Made by a program: the position numbers and the translations under genes | Shown here: piece by piece, positions 1 through 5,506 of the stretch | How the letters are laid out: each line of letters opens with the position of its first letter | Numbering within the stretch: the stretch's first letter is position 1 | Source: an uncultured Dokdonella sp. | Lineage (GTDB): Bacteria; Pseudomonadota; Gammaproteobacteria; Xanthomonadales; Rhodanobacteraceae | Length of the DNA stretch: 5,574 nucleotides | Direction: 5' to 3' | Assembly: GCA_934526015.1 (NCBI GenBank) | Contig: CAKSZY010000055.1 | Coordinates: 1 to 5,574, forward strand | Notes under the pieces: generated by a model | Seen by the model: the letters and a program-made list of their open reading frames with translations, nothing else | The model's database searches: none | Told to the model about the DNA's origin: nothing

Positions 1-78
1 CAGCGAAGGCCTCGAAGCTCAAGGCCAGAGCGTCATGCGTTCAGGGTTGACGGGAAGTCTCTTACGGAATTGTTAGGC
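1..78 (-). repeat. Integron attC recombination site, 5' part (R'' box onward), running off the left edge
   Basis: Read on the minus strand, the cassette gene's TGA is followed after one base by GCCTAAC (78-72), a perfect RYYYAAC R'' core box, and then by AATTC, as in many attC sites. This tight spacing of stop codon and attC is typical of cassettes. No GTTRRRY R' box occurs in the remaining 71 bases, so an intact site must continue outside the window. An imperfect palindrome at 8-26 (GGCC arms, three-base loop, one G·T wobble on the minus strand) could be the tip of the folded site. If it is the centre, the whole site would be about 115-125 nt, at the long end for attC. The R'' box is seen; the site identity and its length are inferred. 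Confidence 0.6.
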
Positions 79-79
79 G

Positions 80-394
80 TCACTTACCGCCTCTGAGAAC
101 GCGGTCAATCTCAATGAGCATCTCGCTATTGCGCTTGAGCTGCCGATAAAGCTCATCGAGAAGCTCTTGAGCCTCCTCTGCGGTTTTTGTGCGTTGTTCC
201 ATTGTCTTCTCTTTGACTAGGCGCTTCAGGCGATTCGTGATCGTGCGCTTTTTGCCGAGGAAGCTGTAGTCATTGACTGCCCAATAGATCTCCCAGTAGT
301 CGTATTGGGGATACTTCTTTGCCAAGTCAGTGACCTTCTTGCCCTTGCCAAGAAGATCGTTCATTGCTTCGAGTTCTTGCTTTGAAATTGCCAT
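80..394 (-). CDS. Integron cassette gene: 104-aa hypothetical protein with a possible helix-turn-helix and a coiled-coil tail
   Basis: Function not recognised. The start is ATG at 394-392, preceded five bases upstream by AGGGGG (405-400), a good ribosome binding site. An upstream in-frame ATG at 475 is rejected because that extension would run through the recombination site. The protein is small, soluble and rich in charged residues, with no signal peptide or membrane segment. Residues about 5-35 (KVTDLAKKYPQYDYWEIYWA within it) read like short helices of a DNA-binding fold. A conserved-looking segment with NDYSFLGKKR follows near 42-51, then a basic stretch at 52-64. Residues about 65-101 form an amphipathic, Glu/Lys/Leu-rich helix likely to be a coiled coil. 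GC content (about 49% in sampled lines) is far below the neighbouring genes, and the gene is flanked by integron core boxes, so horizontal acquisition is likely. A DNA-binding or antitoxin-like role is only a guess. Confidence 0.8.
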   Translation of the reverse strand: MAISKQELEAMNDLLGKGKKVTDLAKKYPQYDYWEIYWAVNDYSFLGKKRTITNRLKRLVKEKTMEQRTKTAEEAQELLDELYRQLKRNSEMLIEIDRVLRGGK

Positions 395-399
395 TGAAT

Positions 400-405
400 C
401 CCCCT
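400..405 (-). promoter_or_regulatory. Ribosome binding site of the cassette gene
   Basis: AGGGGG on the minus strand, five bases before the ATG at 394-392. It decides the start in favour of the 104-aa form and shows that the cassette carries its own translation signal within its 26-nt leader. Confidence 0.7.
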
Positions 406-420
406 GTTGGTTGGTGTGAC

Positions 421-458
421 GCCTAACTACAAATAGTCCGCAAAGCAGCGGGTTATGC
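421..458 (-). repeat. Integron core site (GTTAGGC) with a short attC-like element upstream of the cassette gene
   Basis: On the minus strand the element starts with GCATAAC (458-452, R''-like; one base departs from RYYYAAC) and ends with GTTAGGC (427-421), a perfect GTTRRRY R' box. Between them lies a small hairpin, CCGC-TGCTTT-GCGG. The R' box marks the 5' edge of the cassette, with the crossover expected between its G and TT. The 38-nt span is shorter than a normal attC (about 57 nt or more). It may therefore be a deleted attC, or the GCATAAC may be coincidental and the real partner (for example another GCATAAC at 588-582) further away. An attI site is also possible but has no neighbouring intI here. 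Confidence 0.45.
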
Positions 459-791
459 CGGGATGATCGGCGCATTATGATACTGGGTCAAGCAAATTTC
501 CCGCGCGAATCAGTGCGTTGCACGGACAGACCGGGCGATTGGCCAAGTCGATGAGATGTGCATAGCCGTCATCGAAGCGGTGTTATGCGATATCAGCGTG
601 GGGGAGCGGTGCTATCGGGTGTCAGCGTCACTGTGACGAAACCCCGCGTGCTTGACCACGTTCGCCGAAGTTCTCGGTTTGATGCGCGACGGTGTGCCCA
701 CGGCGCGCAGCTATGAAAGGTGATTCGCGCCTGCATTCCGTTCAGTGGCCAGCTCCCTCCCTCGGTTCCCCGCAAGGGCTGGTGGACTGCC
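459..791. other. Gene-poor junction between the integron cassette and the ATPase gene
   Basis: No convincing gene is seen on either strand. On the minus strand a 35-codon open fragment (582-475) ends in TAA 17 bases before the GCATAAC box at 458. It begins right after an in-frame TAA and has no ATG or GTG, so it could be the tail of a broken cassette gene. A second GCATAAC lies at 588-582. A small CGTCA-CTG-TGACG hairpin (626-638) has no T-run on either side and is not a standard terminator. Beyond the ATPase stop, the minus strand can pair CCAGC with GCTGG around 750-783, also without a T-run. No clear terminator therefore separates the ATPase from the cassette gene, and read-through is possible. 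Confidence 0.4.
475..582 (-). pseudogene. Possible 3' remnant of a truncated cassette gene (no start codon)
   Basis: The 35 codons read from just after an in-frame TAA to a TAA at 477-475, with a protein-like composition (for example HRFDDGYAHLIDLANRPVCP near the start). There is no ATG or GTG and no ribosome binding site. Its stop lies 17 bases before an R''-like box, as expected for the end of a cassette gene. The opposite strand is also open over this stretch, and 35 codons can arise by chance, so this is only a candidate. Family not recognised. Confidence 0.2.
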
Positions 792-2267
792 TCAATCCGC
801 CGACACCGTCCGCTCCCGCGCCCATGCGCGCAGGGCTTCGACATGGCTGGCCATGATGACCGACAGCGGTCGCGTGGCGCGGGCTTCTTCGAGGAGGTGG
901 GCGGTGTCGAGCGGGCGGCCGGAGGCGGCGGCGGCGTAGAGGCCGGCGACGACGAGTTGTTCGATCTCGGCGCCGGAGAATCCCGCGCTGGCGCGGGCGA
1001 CGTCGGCGAGGTCGAAGTTCGCGGGGTCGAGGTCGCGCTTGCCGAGGTGGATGCGGACGAGTTCGACGCGGGTCGCCTCGTCGGGGAGGTCGACGAAGAA
1101 GATCTCGTCGAAGCGGCCCTTGCGCAGCAGTTCGGGCGGCAGCGCCTGCACGTCGTTGGCGGTGGCGACGAGGAAGACCTGGGCCTTGCGTTCGGCCATC
1201 CAGGTGAGCAGGTATCCGAGCACGCGGCGCGAGACGCCGTCGTCGTTGCCGGCGGTGGCGAGCGCCTTCTCGATCTCGTCGAGCCAGAGCACGCACGGTG
1301 CCAGCAGTTCGGCACTCTTCAGCGCGCCGCGCAGGTTGCGCTCGGTTTCGCCGTGGTACTTGTTGTAGAGCGCGCCGATGTCCAGGCGCAGCAGCGGCAC
1401 GCCGAAGCCGCCGGCGACGGCCTTGGCGGCGAGGCTCTTGCCACAGCCCTGCACGCCGAGCAGGAGGATGCCCTTCGGCGGATCAAGCTTGACCGGCATC
1501 TTGCGGCCGAGGAAGGCCGGTTCGCGCTGGGCGATCCAGCGCTTCAGGCGGCCGAGGCCGGCGACGTCGGTGAAGCGTGCGGTTTCGTACTCGAAATGCA
1601 GCAGGTTGTCGCGGTCGAGCAGGGCGAACTTGGCCTTGGCCAGTTCCGGCAGGTCGGCGGCGCAGAGCGCGCCGTCGGCATAGATCAGCTTGCGCACGAT
1701 GCGCCGCGCGTCGGCGGCAGTGAGCCCGCGCAGGTTGCGTACCACGGCGCGCGCGGCTTCGGCGTCGACCTCGACGCGCTTGCCGTGCTCGCGCGAATAG
1801 TTGAAGGCTTCCTCGCGGACGATCTTCGCCAGTGCTTCAGCATCGGGCAGGGCGAGTTCGAAGCGCGTCGCCATCGGCGCCAGGTCATCCGGAAGCTCGA
1901 TGCGCGCGCCGACCAGCACGAGGGTGTGTTCGGCGGCGTCCTTGCGCAGGACGATCTCGCGCAGCAGGCGCAGGGTCATCGTGTAGCGCAGGTAGGGCTG
2001 GAAATCGAGCAGCAGGTACACCGCCGGCTCGCGGCGCTGCTTGATCGCGGTCAGGGTCAGGGTGGCGTCGGGCAGGCCTTCGACTTCGTCGTCGTCGAGG
2101 TCGAGGCGGCGCAGACCGTCGGTGATGCTCCACTGGTAGAGCGGGCGCAGGCTCTGCGCGATCGCGTGGCGGAAGCTCTCGATGACGCGCTTTTCCTCAG
2201 GCGTTTCGACCACCAGCAGCGGGGTGCGCGCGCGCAGCAGGGTGGCGAGGTCCTGGTTGGCTCCCAT
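792..2267 (-). CDS. AAA+ family ATPase, Ycf46-like, 491 aa
   Basis: Cytosolic ATPase with an N-terminal domain (about 1-225) and one AAA+ module (about 230-460). Visible motifs are the entry FTDVAGL (232-238), Walker A GVQGCGKS (271-278), Walker B with D330-E331 in CVLWLDEIEK, a pore-loop-like YNKYHGETERNLR (301-313), sensor 1 N371 in VATAND, arginine fingers R382 and R385 in RKGRFD, and a sensor-2-like GAE (432-434). All are intact, so an active ATP-driven hexamer is expected. No protease motif follows the module, so it is not FtsH. Length and the LLRARTPLLVVET opening fit Ycf46-like proteins; in cyanobacteria Ycf46 has been linked to photosynthesis and inorganic carbon use, but in other bacteria its substrate is not established. 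ATG at 2267-2265 is chosen because it places this family opening at residues 10-22; only a weak GGAAA precedes it. It is transcribed divergently from the TPR gene. Confidence 0.9.
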   Translation of the reverse strand: MGANQDLATLLRARTPLLVVETPEEKRVIESFRHAIAQSLRPLYQWSITDGLRRLDLDDDEVEGLPDATLTLTAIKQRREPAVYLLLDFQPYLRYTMTLRLLREIVLRKDAAEHTLVLVGARIELPDDLAPMATRFELALPDAEALAKIVREEAFNYSREHGKRVEVDAEAARAVVRNLRGLTAADARRIVRKLIYADGALCAADLPELAKAKFALLDRDNLLHFEYETARFTDVAGLGRLKRWIAQREPAFLGRKMPVKLDPPKGILLLGVQGCGKSLAAKAVAGGFGVPLLRLDIGALYNKYHGETERNLRGALKSAELLAPCVLWLDEIEKALATAGNDDGVSRRVLGYLLTWMAERKAQVFLVATANDVQALPPELLRKGRFDEIFFVDLPDEATRVELVRIHLGKRDLDPANFDLADVARASAGFSGAEIEQLVVAGLYAAAASGRPLDTAHLLEEARATRPLSVIMASHVEALRAWARERTVSAD

Positions 2268-2420
2268 CGGGCGGGGTTTCCAGCGGGTTCGGGCCGGCCG
2301 GCCCTGGCAGCGCACGAGCCTAGCATGCCGGCATGGCGCGGCCGGCGGGCCAATCGGCGTGGGTACGGCATAATGCGCGGTCTCCCGCGCGGCATCGGCC
2401 GCGCCCCGCCATCGAAGACC
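2268..2420. promoter_or_regulatory. Divergent intergenic region with two perfect palindromes
   Basis: This 153-bp spacer must hold the promoters of both the leftward ATPase and the rightward TPR gene. It contains GGGCCGGCCGGCCC (2291-2304), a perfect 14-bp palindrome, and CATGCCGGCATG (2324-2335), a perfect 12-bp palindrome, with centres 32 bp apart (about three helical turns). Either could be an operator, but short GC-only palindromes also arise easily at this base composition. A leftward extended -10 (TGCTAGGCT, minus strand, 2327-2319) overlaps the second palindrome but lacks a recognisable -35. Confidence 0.4.
2369..2374 (+). promoter_or_regulatory. Candidate -10 box (CATAAT) for the TPR-PEBP operon
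   Basis: CATAAT matches TATAAT at five of six positions and is the most AT-rich hexamer in a GC-rich spacer. It would place the RNA start near 2381 with a leader of about 40 nt before the ATG at 2421. No good -35 lies 16-18 bp upstream. If correct, it overlaps the alternative in-frame ATG at 2373 and argues against that start. Confidence 0.35.
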
Positions 2421-4529
2421 ATGACCAGAGAAGAAACCCTCGAACTGCACCGCCAGGGCCGCCTCGAAGAGGCCGAGCAGGGCTACCGCCAGCTGCTCGC
2501 GGCGAATCCGAACGACGGCGAGGCCCTGCGCCTGCTCGGCATCGTGCGCCGGGCGCGCGGCGATCTCGAGGAGGCGGCCACGCTGATCCGGCGTGCCCAC
2601 GACCTGGCCCCGGAGCAACCGGGCCTGCTGCTGATGCTCGGCGCCGTGCAGTTCCAGCTCGGCAACATCGAGCGTTCCCGCCAGGCCTACGAGCAGGCCC
2701 TCGCGCTTGATCCGAACAGTGCCGGCGCCCATTCCACGCTGGGCCACATCGCCATGATCAACGGCGATCCGACCCTTGCCGAGCAGTACTTCCGCACCGC
2801 GTTGCGCGTGGAAGACGATGCCCAGGCGCATGCCGGTCTCGGCATGCTCGCGCTCGATCGCGACGACACCGAGACGGCGATGAAGTACCTCTCGCATGCG
2901 GCCGACCTGTCGCCGAAGGATGCCTCGATCGCGTTCGCCCTCGGTCGCGGCTTCGTCAAGCGCGGCATGGTCGCCTTCGCCGAGCAGTCGTTCCGCCGCG
3001 CGCTGCAGCTGCAACCCGGCCAGGCCCACGCGACCAATGCGCTCGGCCAGCTGCTGCTGCGCGAGAACCGCGCCGCCGAGGCCGAACCGCTCATGCAGTC
3101 GTTGCTCGGCAAGCGCAACTTCGAGCTGTCCGGCGAACTCGGTCTCGGTGACGTCTACCGCGCGCTCGGCCGCCACGAGGATGCCATCGACCAGTACCAG
3201 CGCGCGCTCGAGCGTGCGCCCCACCACGAGGCCGCCTTCGAGGCACTGCAGTGGTGCCTGCGCCAGCTCGGTCGGGTGAAGGAAATGATGGACCTGCTCG
3301 ACGAGCGCATCGAACGCTTCCCGCTGCAGGCGCAGTGGCGCGCCCAGCGCGCGATGATGAACGCCGATCTCGGCCGCGGTGCCGAATCGGCGGAGGACTG
3401 GCAGCGCCTGCATGCGAACGACCCGGCCAACGACCAGGTCGCGCTCGAGCTCGCCCGCCAGCGCGAGCGTCTCGGCGAGTTCGACGCCGCCAGCGAGATG
3501 GCCGAACGCCTCGCCGTGCGCTATCCGCAGGAATCCGAAGTGATCCTCATGCGTGCACGGGCGCGCTTGCGCAGTGGCAATGACCAGGCCGCGCGCGCGC
3601 TGCTCGAAGGGATGGCCGGCCACACCTCGCGCGACGACGCCGCCCGCGCCGCCCTCAACCTGCTCGGTCGCGTGCACGACCGCGCCGGCGAGTACGAGGA
3701 CGCCGTGCGCAACTTCCGCGCCGCCCAGCACGGCCTCACCGGCATGCTGCCGAAGCTCGAGTCGCTGCCGGATGCGGCCGAATACGCCGGCATCCTCGCC
3801 CGCCCGCAGGGCGAGGCCTGGGAACACGCGCCGATCCTGCTGATCGGTGCGCCCGGCAGCGGGGTCGAACGGATCGCTGCCCTGTTCGGCGACCAGCGCC
3901 AGCTGAGTGCGGTCAACGACCGCGCCCAGGGCGTGCGCAACGACGGCTTCGACACGCGCGCGTTCGACCATACGCGCAGCGACATCAGCGAGGACAACGT
4001 CCGCCACCTGCGCGAGGAGTACCTCGAGCCGCTGCGTCGGCTCGGCGTCGACCTCGGCCAGACGATCGTCGACTGGATCCCGCGCTGGGACGCGCGCAGC
4101 CTGATCTTCGCCCGCCGGCTGATGCCCGGCACGCGCATCGTCGTCGTCGATCGCGACATTCGCGCGGCCTTCCTCGACTGGCTGGCGTTCGGCTGGCTGC
4201 CGTATGCCGGCCTCAACGATTTCGAGGCGGCGATTGACTGGCTGCCGCGCGCGTTCGCCCATGTGCGCTACGTGGTTGCCCATGGCGGCCTGCCGCACAT
4301 CGTCGTCGATGCGGCGGCGGTGCTGGCCGATGCGGACGGCGCCGCCGCCCGCGAGCTCGCCGCCTTCGTCGGCGTCGAGCGCCTCGTGCCGGGCGACTTC
4401 GTGCGGGAGACCGAAAGCAGCCTCGGCGGCTTGCCGACGCGCTTTGCCGGCGACCACTGGCGGGCCTACGCCGAGGTCCTCGCCGGCCCGTTCGAGCGCC
4501 TGCTCGCCGACCCCTACGCCACCGCCTGA
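2421..4529 (+). CDS. TPR repeat protein with a degenerate sulfotransferase-like C-terminal domain, 702 aa
   Basis: Residues about 1-440 are back-to-back TPR helices; clear units include the one ending YEQALALDPNS (90-100), FRRALQLQPG (191-200) and YQRALERAPHHEA (259-271). The region normally serves protein-protein binding. Residues about 470-700 resemble the C-terminal sulfotransferase domain of TPR-sulfotransferase fusions: ILLIGAPGSG (472-481) at the phosphosulfate loop, VVVDRDIRAAFLDW (574-587) at the second PAPS contact, and a closing HWRAYAEVLAGPFERLL (679-695). Where related enzymes carry PRSGTT, this protein has PGSGVE, and the RDPRD-like site reads DRDIRA, so catalysis is doubtful. 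No signal peptide or membrane helix is seen. The start at 2421 is preferred (weak GAAG at 2414-2417); ATG 2373 is in frame but overlaps the likely promoter. The PEBP gene follows after 23 bp. Confidence 0.88.
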   Translation: MTREETLELHRQGRLEEAEQGYRQLLAANPNDGEALRLLGIVRRARGDLEEAATLIRRAHDLAPEQPGLLLMLGAVQFQLGNIERSRQAYEQALALDPNSAGAHSTLGHIAMINGDPTLAEQYFRTALRVEDDAQAHAGLGMLALDRDDTETAMKYLSHAADLSPKDASIAFALGRGFVKRGMVAFAEQSFRRALQLQPGQAHATNALGQLLLRENRAAEAEPLMQSLLGKRNFELSGELGLGDVYRALGRHEDAIDQYQRALERAPHHEAAFEALQWCLRQLGRVKEMMDLLDERIERFPLQAQWRAQRAMMNADLGRGAESAEDWQRLHANDPANDQVALELARQRERLGEFDAASEMAERLAVRYPQESEVILMRARARLRSGNDQAARALLEGMAGHTSRDDAARAALNLLGRVHDRAGEYEDAVRNFRAAQHGLTGMLPKLESLPDAAEYAGILARPQGEAWEHAPILLIGAPGSGVERIAALFGDQRQLSAVNDRAQGVRNDGFDTRAFDHTRSDISEDNVRHLREEYLEPLRRLGVDLGQTIVDWIPRWDARSLIFARRLMPGTRIVVVDRDIRAAFLDWLAFGWLPYAGLNDFEAAIDWLPRAFAHVRYVVAHGGLPHIVVDAAAVLADADGAAARELAAFVGVERLVPGDFVRETESSLGGLPTRFAGDHWRAYAEVLAGPFERLLADPYATA

Positions 4530-4543
4530 GAACCCCCGTTTCC

Positions 4544-4547
4544 GGAG
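4544..4547 (+). promoter_or_regulatory. Ribosome binding site of the PEBP gene
   Basis: GGAG five bases before the ATG at 4553, lying wholly inside the 23-bp gap after the TPR gene's stop. It supports this start codon and a shared transcript. Confidence 0.6.
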
Positions 4548-4552
4548 CCGCC

Positions 4553-5185
4553 ATGCACCTGCGCAGCCAGAGTTTCTTCGACATGCAGCCGATCCCGTCC
4601 GAGTTCGCCTTCGGCAAACCCGGGCCGGACGGCGAACCCTGCGTGTTGTCGGGCAACCGCAACCCGCACCTCGCCTGGACCGAGGTCCCGGCCGGCACGC
4701 GTTCGTTCGCCCTGAGCTGCATCGATGCCGACGTGCCGAGCGTCGGCGACGACGTCAACCAGGAAGGCCGCACCGTGCGCGCCGACCTGCCGCGGGTCGA
4801 GTTCGTGCACTGGCTGATGGTCGACATCCCGGCGGAATGCCGCGAACTCGGCGCCGGCAGCTGCGCCGACGGCATCACTGCGCGCGGCAAGCGCGATCCG
4901 TTCGGTCCGCCCGGCTCGCGCCAGGGCCTGAACGACTACACCGGCTGGTTCGACGGCGATGCCGACATGGGCGGCGACTACCTCGGCTACGACGGCCCCT
5001 GCCCGCCGTGGAACGACGAACGCCTGCACCATTACCGCTTCTGCGTGCACGCGCTCGACGTGGCGACGCTCGGTCTCGACGCCGGCTTCACCCTCGCCGA
5101 CTTCCGCCGCGCGATCGCCGGCCACGTGCTCGGCGAGGCCGTCCTCACCGGCACCTACACGCTCAACGCCGCGCTGCGGCGCTGA
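4553..5185 (+). CDS. YbhB/YbcL family (PEBP, Raf kinase inhibitor-like) protein, 210 aa
   Basis: Member of the phosphatidylethanolamine-binding protein fold, probably cytoplasmic since no signal peptide is present. Signature pieces in order: NRNPHLAWTEVPAGTRSFAL (35-54), the first ligand-site motif CIDADVP (56-62), FVHWLMVDIP (84-93), the GSRQGLNDY loop (121-129), GYDGPCPPWND (145-155), the central HHY motif (159-161), and the end of the core at CVHALD (164-169). Asp and His residues of the anion-binding pocket look intact. At 210 aa it is longer than E. coli YbhB (about 158 aa). The extra length comes from an N-terminal segment, an insertion at about 63-82, and a WFDGDADMGGDY stretch at 132-143, marking a longer PEBP subtype. 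The bacterial role is not established. It lies 23 bp after the TPR gene, so co-transcription is likely. The start is fixed by GGAG at 4544-4547. Confidence 0.9.
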   Translation: MHLRSQSFFDMQPIPSEFAFGKPGPDGEPCVLSGNRNPHLAWTEVPAGTRSFALSCIDADVPSVGDDVNQEGRTVRADLPRVEFVHWLMVDIPAECRELGAGSCADGITARGKRDPFGPPGSRQGLNDYTGWFDGDADMGGDYLGYDGPCPPWNDERLHHYRFCVHALDVATLGLDAGFTLADFRRAIAGHVLGEAVLTGTYTLNAALRR

Positions 5186-5380
5186 CGGCGCGGCGCACGC
5201 GGGAAACATCACGGCTGCCTTCCATCGCGTAGCCGAGCAGCGGAGCGAGTTCCGTGCTACCGAAGCGTCGGATCGTGCGGGCCCTTCGTGGAGCCAAGCT
5301 TGCCCGGCTGAGGCGTGGACCGCAGCCGCAAGGGTATCGGAGCAAGCTCCAAGAACGCATTGGAATGCAGCAGGAGATGG
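5186..5380. other. Intergenic stretch after the PEBP gene, no gene recognised
   Basis: Open frames here lack ribosome binding sites and continue as translations of the hairpin repeats, so none is accepted as a gene. Small inverted pairs occur (for example GGAGC-AA-GCTCC near 5339-5350) but no hairpin with a T-run that would be a clear terminator. Part of it could belong to another dispersed intergenic repeat; a genome-wide search is needed to tell. Confidence 0.4.
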
Positions 5381-5392
5381 CGCATGCCTGTC

Positions 5393-5420
5393 CCTTCTCC
5401 CCGCTGGCGCGGGGCGAAGG
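5393..5420. repeat. Hairpin of repeat unit 1
   Basis: The left arm CCTTCTCCCCGC (5393-5404), loop TGGC and right arm GCGGGGCGAAGG (5409-5420) form a 12-bp stem with one T/C mismatch. No T-run follows on either strand, so it is not a textbook intrinsic terminator, though the structure could still slow RNA polymerase or protect a 3' end. Confidence 0.75.
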
Positions 5421-5478
5421 AAGGCTGGCGTCGTCGCAAGCATGCAAGGTTGCTCGCTGGTGAAAGCGCATGCTGGTC

Positions 5479-5506
5479 CCTTCTCCCCGTGGCGACGGGG
5501 AGAAGG
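5479..5506. repeat. Hairpin of repeat unit 2 (perfect 12-bp stem)
   Basis: The left arm CCTTCTCCCCGT (5479-5490), loop GGCG and right arm ACGGGGAGAAGG (5495-5506) pair without mismatch. Against unit 1 the loop-closing pair changes from C-G to T-A on both sides together, a compensatory change that suggests the fold matters more than the sequence. Confidence 0.8.

Noticed and set aside
395..475. Upstream ATG at 475 for the cassette gene (27 extra residues)
   Set aside because: The extension would translate through the recombination site, while ATG 394 has a strong AGGGGG at the right distance.
626..638. CGTCA-CTG-TGACG hairpin as a terminator
   Set aside because: The stem is only 5 bp and no T-run follows on either strand.
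720..2420. Upstream open extension of the TPR frame over the whole ATPase gene (plus strand)
   Set aside because: It is antisense to a fully conserved AAA+ ATPase and has no family-like sequence. It stays open only because high-GC codon bias on one strand removes stops on the other.
2268..4457. Very long minus-strand open frame continuing upstream of the ATPase start
   Set aside because: It is antisense to the TPR gene with repetitive Ala/Arg/Glu-rich composition. The ATPase has a sensible start at 2267 that matches its family, so the extension is a shadow.
792..5185. A defence or phage-type system made of AAA ATPase, TPR protein and PEBP
   Set aside because: All three fit chromosomal families with normal codon use. 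No nuclease, toxin, recombinase or other effector is present in this block, and the ATPase is divergent from the other two.
5335..5380. A fourth, degenerate repeat unit just before the first hairpin
   Set aside because: GCAAGC...CAAG...GC resembles the tail of unit 1, but no hairpin occurs at the expected place about 86 bp earlier, so the match is too weak.
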